From AP-15 sp036008325 (GTDB lineage: Bacteria; Pseudomonadota; Alphaproteobacteria; ATCC43930; CGMCC-115725), in NCBI GenBank assembly GCA_036008325.1, contig DASYNW010000199.1, positions 1 to 64,000 of the forward strand: a stretch of DNA of 64,000 nt. Reading direction: 5' to 3'. This document shows positions 44,125-51,541 of this stretch, in pieces. Positions within the stretch are counted from its first letter, which is position 1, and each line of letters opens with the position of its first letter. A program made the position numbers and the translations under genes. The notes under the pieces are model-generated. The model did not search any database and had not been told where the DNA came from. It saw only the letters and a program-made list of their open reading frames with translations.

Positions 44125-44149
44125 TAAAACAGCCGGCGCCTTCCGCCGG
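44125..44149 (-). terminator. Intrinsic terminator of the RpiR gene
   Basis: On the minus strand CCGGCG-GAAGG-CGCCGG (44149-44133), a perfect 6-bp GC stem with 5-base loop, is followed by CTGTTTTAAA, 43 bp past the stop codon. A good rho-independent terminator. Confidence 0.7.
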
Positions 44150-44191
44150 TTCCCAGATCGGCGAGAGGTCCGGACGGCGCGCCCTTGGCAG

Positions 44192-45115
44192 TTACGACGA
44201 CGAATGAGGGGTGCGCTTCTTGTCGCGGATTGCCGATTGGGAAGCGCGCAGCTTCATCGGCCGCCCCACGAGCTTTTGGCGTGCCTGGTTGAGTTCTTCG
44301 AGGCTCGCGAGCGTTTCGTTCGGCCGTTTTGTCGCCACTCCGACGAGCAGCGCTTCGACGAGGCCGAGGGTGGCGGTGTGCATGCTCAGCATCTCGGCGT
44401 GCCCGCGCGCCACGGGAAGGACCAGGTCGACTCGGTGTCGCAGGGGGGCGGCGAGGGTGTCCGTAAACAGGAACGAGCGCAGCCCGAGCAGGCCGATTTC
44501 ATCCACAAGAGCGGCCAACTCGGCATAGACGCGCCCATAGGCCAGCATGATGACGAGATCGCCCTCACGCAGCTTGCGCAGATCGTCGGCAAACAGCAGG
44601 CCGGTGTTCGTCAGGCTGGCGGCATCGAGACCGAAGCGGCCGAGCTGGATAACGAGATAGTCGGCGATGGCGCTCGACGGTCCAATGCCGAAGACAAGAG
44701 TTCGCCGCGCCATCGCGATGGCGTCGACGACCTGCTCAAATTGCTGGAGAGAGATCGAGCGGCGAAGGCTTTCAAGGCATTGCAGGTGGATATCCAATGT
44801 GGTCTCGAAGGCGGCCGACAGGCTGCTGCCAACCTCGCCCAAGGTTCGATTGAGGCGTTCGGCCGGTGATAGTGAGTGGCGCAGTTCGTCGGCCAGGGTC
44901 CGGCGCAGATCGTCGAGACCCGAAAAGCCGAGCGCCTTGGCCGCGCGCACCACCGTGGCGTCGCTGGTTTGCGCCTTTGCCGCCAGTGCCGCCGCCGAGG
45001 CGATCAAGACCTCCTCGCGATGGTCCCGAAAGAACCGAACGACGCGTTGCTCGGCCGGGCTCATCTGCCCGAACCGTTCGGCAATTCTCGCCTCGAAGCT
45101 TGGCACCGCCGGCAC
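44192..45115 (-). CDS. MurR/RpiR-family transcriptional regulator (HTH + SIS)
   Basis: 307 residues. N-terminal HTH_6 (about 10-85: SPAEQRVVRFF ... TSDATVVRAAKALGFSGLDDLRRTLADEL), then a SIS sugar-phosphate-binding domain (about 120-260) with VFGIGPSSAIADYL and GDLVIMLAYG. RpiR regulators sense phosphosugars or related ligands. The GTG at 45115 has AAGGAG six bases upstream and is preferred over the longer GTG at 45139. It is transcribed away from the membrane-protein gene 100 bp to the right, so that gene pair is its obvious target. Ends in an intrinsic terminator. Confidence 0.88.
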   Translation of the reverse strand: MPAVPSFEARIAERFGQMSPAEQRVVRFFRDHREEVLIASAAALAAKAQTSDATVVRAAKALGFSGLDDLRRTLADELRHSLSPAERLNRTLGEVGSSLSAAFETTLDIHLQCLESLRRSISLQQFEQVVDAIAMARRTLVFGIGPSSAIADYLVIQLGRFGLDAASLTNTGLLFADDLRKLREGDLVIMLAYGRVYAELAALVDEIGLLGLRSFLFTDTLAAPLRHRVDLVLPVARGHAEMLSMHTATLGLVEALLVGVATKRPNETLASLEELNQARQKLVGRPMKLRASQSAIRDKKRTPHSSS

Positions 45116-45144
45116 AGGCTGCTCCTTGTTGACATGCACCCGTA

Positions 45145-45173
45145 TTGACGTGCGTCGCGTTCGCTACCATTAT
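45145..45173 (+). promoter_or_regulatory. Promoter of the membrane-protein pair, divergent from rpiR
   Basis: TTGACG (45145-45150), exactly 17 bp, CATTAT (45168-45173), 44 bp upstream of the ATG at 45218. Just after it are GTCGT repeats and CGTATGTACTACG, possible operator sequences for RpiR. Confidence 0.6.
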
Positions 45174-45217
45174 GTGGTCGTTGTCGTCGTATGTACTACG
45201 GCTCTCGAGGATTGCAA

Positions 45218-45973
45218 ATGGACCCAATAGCCTGGAGCGTGGCGGCACCCGCCGTCGGCTCTGCCTTCCTCGCGTCGCTGGTCGAGGCGGTCGAGGCCTT
45301 CACCATTGTTCTCGCGGTCGCAACGCTGCGCGGCTGGCGGCCGGCGGCCTGTGGCGCCGCCGGTGCGCTTGGCGTTCTGGGAGTGCTGATCGCCGGGCTC
45401 GGCCCGCTTCTCGACCGGGTTCCGCTTCATCCCCTCCAGCTCGCGATCGGGGTTCTGCTTCTTCTCCTCGGGATGGGATGGCTGCGCAAGGCGATCCTGC
45501 GCGCGGCAGGCGTCATCCCGCTCCACGACGAGGCGGCGATCTTCGCGTCCGAGACAGGGCAACTGGCGGACTCCGCCCGTCATCAGCCGACCTCGCTTGA
45601 TTGGATCGCCGGCCTGACCGCCTTCAAGGCGGTCCTGCTGGAAGGGCTCGAAGTCGTGTTTATCGTGATCGCCGTGGGCGCCGGCCGCGGCCTTCTATGG
45701 CCGGCCGGGGTCGGGGCGCTGGCGGCGTGCCTCGCCATCCTCGCCATCGGCGTCGCCGTCCGCAAGCCGCTCGCGAAGGTGCCCGAGAACACCCTGAAAT
45801 TCGGCATCGGCGTCATGTTGTCGGCCTTCGGCGTGTTCTGGACCGGAGAAGGGCTCGGCATCAATTGGCCGGGCCAGGATTTCGCCTTGGGGGCTTTCGC
45901 CGTCCTGTTTCTCTCGGTCGGCATTGCCGCTGCATCCATGCTCCGGCGGCCGGCGGCGGAGGCAATTCAATGA
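45218..45973 (+). CDS. Polytopic membrane protein with paired ExxE motifs (COG4280-like)
   Basis: 251 residues, about seven transmembrane segments. Two membrane-embedded acidic motifs stand at equivalent places in the two halves: E23-A-V-E26 (LVEAVEAFTIVLAV) and E142-G-L-E145 (LLEGLEVVFIVIAV). This internal repeat recalls the REGLE sites of FTR1-type iron permeases and the paired motifs of other two-repeat cation transporters, and the protein matches the uncharacterised COG4280 type. A cation or metal transporter is my inference only. Start ATG 45218 with GAGGA upstream. Coupled (ATGA) to the next small gene; faced by an RpiR regulator. Confidence 0.7.
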   Translation: MDPIAWSVAAPAVGSAFLASLVEAVEAFTIVLAVATLRGWRPAACGAAGALGVLGVLIAGLGPLLDRVPLHPLQLAIGVLLLLLGMGWLRKAILRAAGVIPLHDEAAIFASETGQLADSARHQPTSLDWIAGLTAFKAVLLEGLEVVFIVIAVGAGRGLLWPAGVGALAACLAILAIGVAVRKPLAKVPENTLKFGIGVMLSAFGVFWTGEGLGINWPGQDFALGAFAVLFLSVGIAAASMLRRPAAEAIQ

Positions 45974-46188
45974 ACATCATCCGCGAGGTTTTGAAAGAGC
46001 TCGTCGGCATGTTCCTCGCCGACGCCAGGCTCACCCTGGCTACTCTTTTCCTGGTGGCGGTGGTCGCCGCCCTGGTCGGGGTATGGCGGGTCGGGCCGCT
46101 AGTCGGCGGCGGCATTCTCGTTCTCGGCTGTCTCGCCATCCTCGTCGAAGCAGCTAGCCGAGAAGCACGACGGGTGAGCCGCCAATGA
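45970..46188 (+). CDS. Small membrane protein coupled to the COG4280-like gene
   Basis: 72 residues. An amphipathic start (MNIIREVLKELVGMFLADARL) is followed by two adjacent hydrophobic helices (TLATLFLVAVVAALVGVW; GGGILVLGCLAILVEA) and a basic tail. Its ATG overlaps the upstream stop (ATGA), suggesting equimolar synthesis and a physical partnership with the transporter-like protein. No family recognised. Confidence 0.65.
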   Translation: MNIIREVLKELVGMFLADARLTLATLFLVAVVAALVGVWRVGPLVGGGILVLGCLAILVEAASREARRVSRQ

Positions 46189-46290
46189 TTGGCGGCTCCA
46201 AGCGGGAAAGCGTGACAGATTTTGGAGAAGATAGGGCTCCGGCCCCGTTCCCGGCCCAGCAGAACATCGCCGGGCCGGGTGGGAGTGGGC

Positions 46291-47124
46291 TCAGTTCGGG
46301 TGGAAGACGAGGGTGCGCAGCTCGATGCTTTCACGCGGGAAGGCGTCGGGCGGGGTCGTAGGATCGGTGAACGAGGTGTGCGGCATAAAGCGCGCGCGAC
46401 CATCGGTTTTGGTGTCGGCGATCTTGAGCAGAAGCGCCTGGTCGCGCCGCATCTGCGGCACGTAGTACCATTCATGCGCCGGGTTCCACGTGACCGAATA
46501 GGTCTCGCCGACCCGATCGCGATAAACCAGGTCTGACGGCACCAGATCCTTCTGATCGACTGTGCGGGCATCGCACACCGCGAGCGGCGCGTCTTGCAAC
46601 GGGCCGCGGATCGGGCGCCACAAATTGATCACCTGGACCCGCCCCTTCAGCAACTCCTCGGCGTCGTCGCCCATCAGGTCGCGAACCCGCTGTGGGCCAG
46701 AGCGCGCGGTGTGGTCGACATGGACCCGGGTCGCCGGCTGGCGCGGCCCGCCGGCCGAGCGGTCGCCCTGGCCCGCCACGCGGCGGCGCTGCAGATGGTC
46801 GAAGATGAAGACGCGGCTGGCGCCGGTCTGCTCGGCGATAAAGCGCTCCGCCTCCGGGTAGTAGACCCGGCGCACCTCGTCATCATCCCAGAAGTCGCGC
46901 ACCGCGGTGTTCTGCTCGACCAGGGCGAAGCCCTGGCGGTCGAGCTCGATTTCCGAGGCGACCGGCCGCATGTCGCGGATATGCATCCGATGCGGCTCGT
47001 GGGTCATGTTCGAGCGGACCTCGCCTGGTGCCGTCTCATAGGCGTAGTAGCGCGGGCGCTCGGCCATCGGCGCGAGATAGTTCAGCTCGCCCTCGACATA
47101 GGGCAGATCGGCAAAACCAGTCAT
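46291..47124 (-). CDS. CmcJ/NvfI-family oxidoreductase (putative Fe/2-oxoglutarate-type)
   Basis: 277 residues. Features match the CmcJ/NvfI group, double-stranded beta-helix enzymes that include a cephamycin hydroxylation partner and fungal GA4-desaturase-like proteins: HVDHTARSG (candidate HxD metal site, about 140), NLWRPIRGPLQDAPLAVCD, and the C-terminal FTDPTTPPDAFPRESIELRTLVF. The N-terminal half has APMAERPRYYAYE. Substrate unknown; bacterial members are widespread and uncharacterised. GGAGG precedes the ATG. It stands alone. Confidence 0.8.
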   Translation of the reverse strand: MTGFADLPYVEGELNYLAPMAERPRYYAYETAPGEVRSNMTHEPHRMHIRDMRPVASEIELDRQGFALVEQNTAVRDFWDDDEVRRVYYPEAERFIAEQTGASRVFIFDHLQRRRVAGQGDRSAGGPRQPATRVHVDHTARSGPQRVRDLMGDDAEELLKGRVQVINLWRPIRGPLQDAPLAVCDARTVDQKDLVPSDLVYRDRVGETYSVTWNPAHEWYYVPQMRRDQALLLKIADTKTDGRARFMPHTSFTDPTTPPDAFPRESIELRTLVFHPN

Positions 47125-47206
47125 CGTTCGATCCTCCGTTGGGGTTGTCAGATTGCGGGTCGACGGGTCGAAACAAGCCGGAGCGCGTCAAAAGCACAGG
47201 AATTTG

Positions 47207-47231
47207 CGCCATTCCGGCGAATGTTGGAACT
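47207..47231 (-). repeat. Degenerate dispersed repeat (PAFAGM-type)
   Basis: Minus strand GTTCCAACATTCGCCGGAATGGC translates as VPTFAGMA, the signature of a common proteobacterial intergenic repeat. It lies in the 266-bp gap between the DUF1127 and CmcJ-like genes, where I see no gene. Single copy in this window. Confidence 0.4.
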
Positions 47232-47390
47232 CTTTCGATAGGTTCGGCGCCGGCGAAACCGGGGCCGATCGAAGAACCAAGGTGCTTACGGCACGGCGAA
47301 CGGCGTGGAGCGCGCCCGTCGCCCAGCCACCGGACGGTGTCTGCGTTCCCGGCCGGGCCCATCCGGCGGTCGTCCCGATAACCGGAGGCA

Positions 47391-47627
47391 TCACTCCCTC
47401 CAGAACGGCTTGTTGGCCAGAAACTCGGCATCGGCTCGGCTGATCCCGATATCGGCGAGCATCCTGTCGTCGAGGGCACCGAGACTGGCGCGGTCACGGG
47501 CGCGCCGGCGCCATTCGCGTGACGTCGCCAATATCCGTCGCGCGCCAGCGCTCGCCCGTTGCAGCATGGAGCCCTCCCGGGCCCCGGCGAACTGCTCGCG
47601 CGCCGCTTCGAACCGGATCGCGCTCAT
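47391..47627 (-). CDS. DUF1127 family small protein (second copy)
   Basis: 78 residues with the DUF1127 core LGALDDRMLADIGISRADAEFL at about 45-67 and a terminal PFWRE, which classical members share. N-terminus Arg/Ala rich. GGAG lies just upstream of ATG 47627. Divergent from the LysR regulator, with dyads between them. Role unknown; see the first DUF1127 for what is known of the family. Confidence 0.85.
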   Translation of the reverse strand: MSAIRFEAAREQFAGAREGSMLQRASAGARRILATSREWRRRARDRASLGALDDRMLADIGISRADAEFLANKPFWRE

Positions 47628-47654
47628 ATGAAATCTCCTAAACTCAGCGTTCAT

Positions 47655-47713
47655 TCTCGACATACCGGTCGAGATCTTGCCTGCGGTGGATGTAGGGGGT
47701 ATAGACCGCCCCC
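47655..47713. promoter_or_regulatory. Two dyads between the DUF1127 and LysR genes
   Basis: TCTCGAC-N6-GTCGAGA (47655-47674), perfect, and GGGGG-N9-CCCCC (47695-47713). The first has the size and symmetry of a LysR-type operator and sits between the two divergent start codons; the second is a potential hairpin or operator nearer the LysR gene. Confidence 0.5.
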
Positions 47714-47751
47714 ACAAACGAGAGTTTTTCAGGGATGCCTTAGATTCACTC

Positions 47752-48690
47752 ATGCCTGATAACGACCGTCTGCCCCCGCTCGGGGCGCTGCGCGCCTTTG
47801 AGGCGGCGGCGCGCCACATGAGCTTCAGCAAAGCCGCCGAGGAGCTGTTCGTCACCCCGGCGGCGATCAGCCATCAAATTCATGCCCTGGAGCAGGATCT
47901 CGGGGTCAGGCTGTTTCATCGCCTCAGCCGGTCGGTCGAGCTGACCGCGTCGGCGCGGGTGCTGTTGCCCGGCCTGTCCGAGGCGTTCTACGGAATTCAG
48001 TCATCGGTCAGGCGCTTGCGGGCGCACAACGACACCGGGACATTGACCGTGACCGCGTCGCCCTCGTTCGCCGCCAAGTGGCTGGTGCTGCGCCTGCATC
48101 GGTTTCAGGAAATATGCGCCGAGGTCGATGTGCGGATTTCTGCTACCGATGAGGTCGTCGACCTAACCAAGGGCGATTTCGACATCGCCATCCGATATGG
48201 GACTGGGCACTACCCCGGGCTCGAGGTCGAGAAGCTGTTTACCAACGAGGTGTTTCCGGCGTGCAGCCCGCAGCTGCTCGCCGCCGGACCGCCGTTGCGC
48301 ACCCCGCACGACCTCCGCCACCATGCGCTGATTCATGATCAAGCAATCGAGCGCGATCCGCTGGTGCCGACCTGGCCGATGTGGCTCAAGGCCGCCGGCG
48401 TCAAGGATGTGCCGGCGACCGCCGGGCTCAGTTTCAACAACATGCACCTGGCGCTCGATGCGGCGATCGCCGGCCATGGCGTGGTGCTGGCCTATAGCAC
48501 GATCGCCGCCGCCGATCTCGCCGCCGGGAGGCTGGTGCGGCTGTTCTCCTTGGCGCTGCCCGACCAGTTCGCCTACTACATCGTCACCGCACCGGGCGCG
48601 CTCGAACGGCCCAAAATTCGGGCGTTTCGCAAATGGCTGCGCGAGGAGGCCGATCGGCGCCCGGAGGCGGTAGCGTCAAGGCCGGAATGA
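47752..48690 (+). CDS. LysR-family regulator, GcvA-like
   Basis: 312 residues. Winged HTH at about 8-65 (LRAFEAAARHMSFSKAAEELFVTPAAISHQI) and a substrate-binding domain with DIAIRYGTGHYPGLEVEKLF and HLALDAAIAGHGVVLAY, typical of the GcvA-type subfamily that regulates glycine or beta-lactamase genes. It probably controls itself and the divergent DUF1127 gene; ligand unknown. Start ATG 47752. Confidence 0.9.
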   Translation: MPDNDRLPPLGALRAFEAAARHMSFSKAAEELFVTPAAISHQIHALEQDLGVRLFHRLSRSVELTASARVLLPGLSEAFYGIQSSVRRLRAHNDTGTLTVTASPSFAAKWLVLRLHRFQEICAEVDVRISATDEVVDLTKGDFDIAIRYGTGHYPGLEVEKLFTNEVFPACSPQLLAAGPPLRTPHDLRHHALIHDQAIERDPLVPTWPMWLKAAGVKDVPATAGLSFNNMHLALDAAIAGHGVVLAYSTIAAADLAAGRLVRLFSLALPDQFAYYIVTAPGALERPKIRAFRKWLREEADRRPEAVASRPE

Positions 48691-48715
48691 GAGCCGCCCG
48701 ACGGCCACCGGCGCC

Positions 48716-49399
48716 TTACACACTGGCAGGGCTCACCGCAGCAGAGCGGGTTGGCGCAGTGCGCCGCCAGCCGAACATCCCCAGCGCGAGCAAGGCCGCG
48801 CCGAGCAGCGACAGCGATGCGGGCTCGGGCGCATCGACAATAGCGGCATCGATGCTCGTCAGGCTGTTCGAACCCGCGGTTATCGTCAGGATCTCGGTCA
48901 AGGAGTAAGGCCCGGTAATCGGCGGCAGCAAGACGAGGCTCGCCTGATTGTCGGATAATCCGCTGGATAGTAGCGTACCCGTGCCAAATTGCGTGTTCGC
49001 CGTATCGTAATAGGTCGTCATCTGCGCGCTGCTGTTCGAATAGATGCCGGTGATGCTGCTCAGGAATTCCTTGGAGGCGGTGGTGGTGAAATTGGTCTCG
49101 GTCAGCGAAACCGTCAGGGTGCCGCCCGACGTGCCGGTGGTCAGATCGAGCGACGTCAGATCGAGGATCGGGTCCGACGCCGCTCCGATCGCTGGGAACC
49201 CGGCGCCGATGTCGATACTGGCGGTGAAATTGCCGATGGTCCCGGAATAGGACGCAGTTCCGGGGCTTCCGGAATCATTGGTCGCACCGGTGTTGACGCC
49301 ATCCGTGGCCGACAGAAAGATCTCTGCGCGCGCCTGGGATGCAAATCCCGCGGCGGTGGTCAATACTGCGATCGTCAGCGACTTGCGCAGGATGTTCAT
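48716..49399 (-). CDS. PEP-CTERM sorting-signal protein
   Basis: 227 residues: signal peptide (MNILRKSLTIAVLTTAAGFASQARA), a Ser/Thr/Gly-rich beta-type domain without Cys, and a C-terminal APEPASLSLLGAALLALGMFGWRR: the PEP motif, transmembrane stretch and basic tail of exosortase substrates. Such proteins are surface- or matrix-associated in bacteria with exosortase/EPS systems. No exosortase in this window. Start preceded by AGAGGA. An AT-rich block lies upstream. Confidence 0.85.
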   Translation of the reverse strand: MNILRKSLTIAVLTTAAGFASQARAEIFLSATDGVNTGATNDSGSPGTASYSGTIGNFTASIDIGAGFPAIGAASDPILDLTSLDLTTGTSGGTLTVSLTETNFTTTASKEFLSSITGIYSNSSAQMTTYYDTANTQFGTGTLLSSGLSDNQASLVLLPPITGPYSLTEILTITAGSNSLTSIDAAIVDAPEPASLSLLGAALLALGMFGWRRTAPTRSAAVSPASV

Positions 49400-49479
49400 A
49401 ACACTGGTCCTCTTGGGAATTCTTATGCCGCTGGCGGTCTTTGCCCGCGACGTACGAATTTACCGAAGAGAAGCCGATT

Positions 49480-49545
49480 TTTCGATAAAATATAAGATTA
49501 ATAAATCTATATTCGTAATTAATTTAACTATACTTAGATTTTCCG
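49480..49545. promoter_or_regulatory. AT-rich block upstream of the PEP-CTERM gene
   Basis: About 66 bp with many TAAT/TATA runs in an otherwise very GC-rich genome, 80-145 bp upstream of the PEP-CTERM start. It is likely promoter or H-NS/MucR-type silencer DNA. I could not single out one promoter pair. Confidence 0.4.
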
Positions 49546-49629
49546 CTGGCGCCTGGCCGTCGCCGCTGCCTCACCAGCGGCGGTTGGCCATTCTCCGGAT
49601 CATAGCCGGTTCAGAACCCGCCTGCCGCG

Positions 49630-49665
49630 GACCGGGCGGGGCCGCCGGACCGGGCGGGGCCGCCG
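49630..49665. repeat. 18-bp tandem duplication
   Basis: Two exact copies of gaccgggcggggccgccg, between the AT-rich block and the SDR gene. Same unit length as the bamD duplication but a different sequence. Confidence 0.85.
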
Positions 49666-49703
49666 CTCAGCGCTAGGCGACGCCGGGGCCGGCGGCGCGG
49701 GCT

Positions 49704-50489
49704 TTACCCCATCGTCGAGTTGAAAGCGCCGCCGTCGAGCAGCAGGTTCTGACCGACGATGAAGCCGGACGAAGCACCGCACAGAAAAGCGCAGGCATCG
49801 CCGAACTCGGCCGGATCGCCGACCCTTCCGGCCGGGTTCGCCTGGCCGCGTTTGGCCAGCAGCTCTTCGAAGGTGATGTTCTGCCGCCGCGCCTCGTACT
49901 CGATGCCTGAACGCAGCCGGTCGGTCAGAAACGGGCCGGGCAGGAGGCCGTTGATCGTCACATTGTATTTGGCCACCTGACGCGCGATGCCGGCGCAGAA
50001 AGCGGTGAGTCCGGCGCGCGCGCCGTTGCTCATGCCGAGATTGGCGATCGGCGACTTGACCGAGCCCGAGGTGATGTTGACGATGCGGCCGAATTTCCGC
50101 TCGCACATGCCGTCGACCGTAGCCTTGATCAGCATGATCGGGGTCAGCATGTTGGCGTTGACCGCCTTTTGCCAGTCCTCGACCGACCATTCGCGAAAAT
50201 CGCCATGCGGCGGCCCGCCGCAATTGTTGACCAGGATGTCGGGCGCGGGGCAGGCGGCGAGCGCGGCGGCGCGGCCGGGTTCGGTCGAGATGTCGCCGGC
50301 GACCGCGGTCACCTTGGCGCCGGTTTCCTTGCGGATCTCGTCGGCGGTCTCTTCCAAGGTCTCGCGGGTGCGCGCGGTGATCGTCAATTCGACCCCGGCG
50401 CGCGCCAAGGCCGTGGCGCAGGCCCGCCCCAGCCCTTTGCTCGCCGCACACACGATGGCCTTGCGGCCGCGAATGCGCAAATCCAGCAT
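49704..50489 (-). CDS. Short-chain dehydrogenase/reductase with altered active site
   Basis: 261-residue Rossmann protein. It has the NAD(P) site CAASKGLGRACA, LVNNCGG and NITSGS (Ser141/Ser143), but where classical SDRs carry YxxxK it has SNGAR (S154, R158) in GMSNGARAGLTAF. So the usual Tyr/Lys catalytic pair is replaced. Some SDR subgroups with this sequence are known from genome annotation as oxidoreductases, without proven function. The family C-terminus (LLLDGGAF) is present. GGGAGG precedes the ATG. May be a non-catalytic or differently catalytic enzyme. Confidence 0.85.
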   Translation of the reverse strand: MLDLRIRGRKAIVCAASKGLGRACATALARAGVELTITARTRETLEETADEIRKETGAKVTAVAGDISTEPGRAAALAACPAPDILVNNCGGPPHGDFREWSVEDWQKAVNANMLTPIMLIKATVDGMCERKFGRIVNITSGSVKSPIANLGMSNGARAGLTAFCAGIARQVAKYNVTINGLLPGPFLTDRLRSGIEYEARRQNITFEELLAKRGQANPAGRVGDPAEFGDACAFLCGASSGFIVGQNLLLDGGAFNSTMG

Positions 50490-50628
50490 CCCGTCCTCCC
50501 GCCTCTAGATCAGCCTTGCCGCCACGGTGTAGCCTGGATCGCTGTTGTCGGCGAACTGAAAAATGGGGTTGGCGACCGGAGTGAACGGGGTTGGCGACTG
50601 GAAAGAACGGCGCGAAAGGCGGCTCTCG

Positions 50629-50844
50629 ATGAAGCTGACGCTGACCCTCGATCTAGCGCAGGCCGGCGTGTGTGCGAGCCTGGTCGAAGAGTGGGAAGAC
50701 AATGGCGGCACGGCCAAGATGGCGCCGATGATCCGCCACTTCGACACCGACGAGGAGGCGGTCGTCTGGGCGCGCTCGCTGGCGCGCCGCCGCGGTCTGG
50801 GCCAGGTTTATCTGACCGACAACCGAAAGAGCGGCCACCGCTGA
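50629..50844 (+). CDS. Hypothetical small protein, 71 residues
   Basis: Begins MKLTLTLDLAQAGVCASLVEEW and ends VYLTDNRKSGHR; alternating beta and helix, hydrophilic, perhaps a small alpha/beta domain (FDTDEEAVVWARSLARRR helix in the middle). AAAGGCGG upstream of the ATG. Unrecognised; the frame continues upstream in a less plausible way. Convergent with the lipoprotein gene. Confidence 0.45.
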   Translation: MKLTLTLDLAQAGVCASLVEEWEDNGGTAKMAPMIRHFDTDEEAVVWARSLARRRGLGQVYLTDNRKSGHR

Positions 50845-50882
50845 GCCCGGCGCCCCCGATCGGCCTGGACACGGGTCCGTGC

Positions 50883-51425
50883 TCAATAGGGCGGCGGTGC
50901 GTAGCCCGGCGGGGAATAGCCGGGCGGGCCGCCATAAGGCTGCGGCGGTGCATAGCCCGGCTGCCCGGAAAACGGCGGCGCGCCCGGCGGCGGCGCGAAG
51001 CCGGGCACCTGATTGCCGTGCGCTTGCATACACTCGCCATAGATCACGTCGTATTGCTGCTGCAGCGACATCTGCGCGTAGGCCGAACTGTTGGCGCCCA
51101 CCACCGTGCCGAAACCTGCGCCAGAGGCGGCGCCGATCGCAGCGCCGCGGCCGCCGCCGATCGCGGCGCCGAGACCGGCGCCGATCGCGGTGCCGATGAT
51201 CGCGGTGCCGACCGCCTGGTTGTTGGCGGCAGCGGCTGCGGGAGCGGTTTGCGAGGCGGCGTATTGACCGCAGAAATTCTGATCGGCGGCAAACGCGGCG
51301 AACGATTTTCCGGGTCCAGGTGCGACCGGGATTGTCGGCCCTGGCGGCGGGGCGACACAGGCCGCCAAGGAGACCAGCAGCGCCAGCGCGCCGGCGGCGC
51401 GCGGATCGATACGCTTCATGTTCAT
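50883..51425 (-). CDS. Glycine-zipper outer-membrane lipoprotein
   Basis: 180 residues. Signal peptide with lipobox SLAAC, then a linker, then a glycine-zipper stretch (AIIGTAIGAGLGAAIGGGRGAAIGA..., about 75-110) as in Gly-zipper/YMGG-like and SmpA-related lipoproteins, and a tail of repeated GYxPP/PPG units that is probably disordered. Role in envelope integrity is likely but unproven. The open frame extends far upstream into the next gene; the lipoprotein start ATG 51425 is preceded by GGAACAGG. Confidence 0.75.
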   Translation of the reverse strand: MNMKRIDPRAAGALALLVSLAACVAPPPGPTIPVAPGPGKSFAAFAADQNFCGQYAASQTAPAAAAANNQAVGTAIIGTAIGAGLGAAIGGGRGAAIGAASGAGFGTVVGANSSAYAQMSLQQQYDVIYGECMQAHGNQVPGFAPPPGAPPFSGQPGYAPPQPYGGPPGYSPPGYAPPPY

Positions 51426-51541
51426 GGCCTGTTCCGTAAACCTCAAACGATCATGCGGCGGCAGGTTGTTCCAGGCAAGCGCTAACAGCAGCTGCCGCGG
51501 CCCATTGCACGCCTTTCGCCGCGATGATGGCTTAGCCCTTC

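Noticed and set aside
48866..48880. tRNA-like gttcgaacc string
   Set aside because: It lies inside the PEP-CTERM coding sequence with no acceptor or anticodon stem around it.
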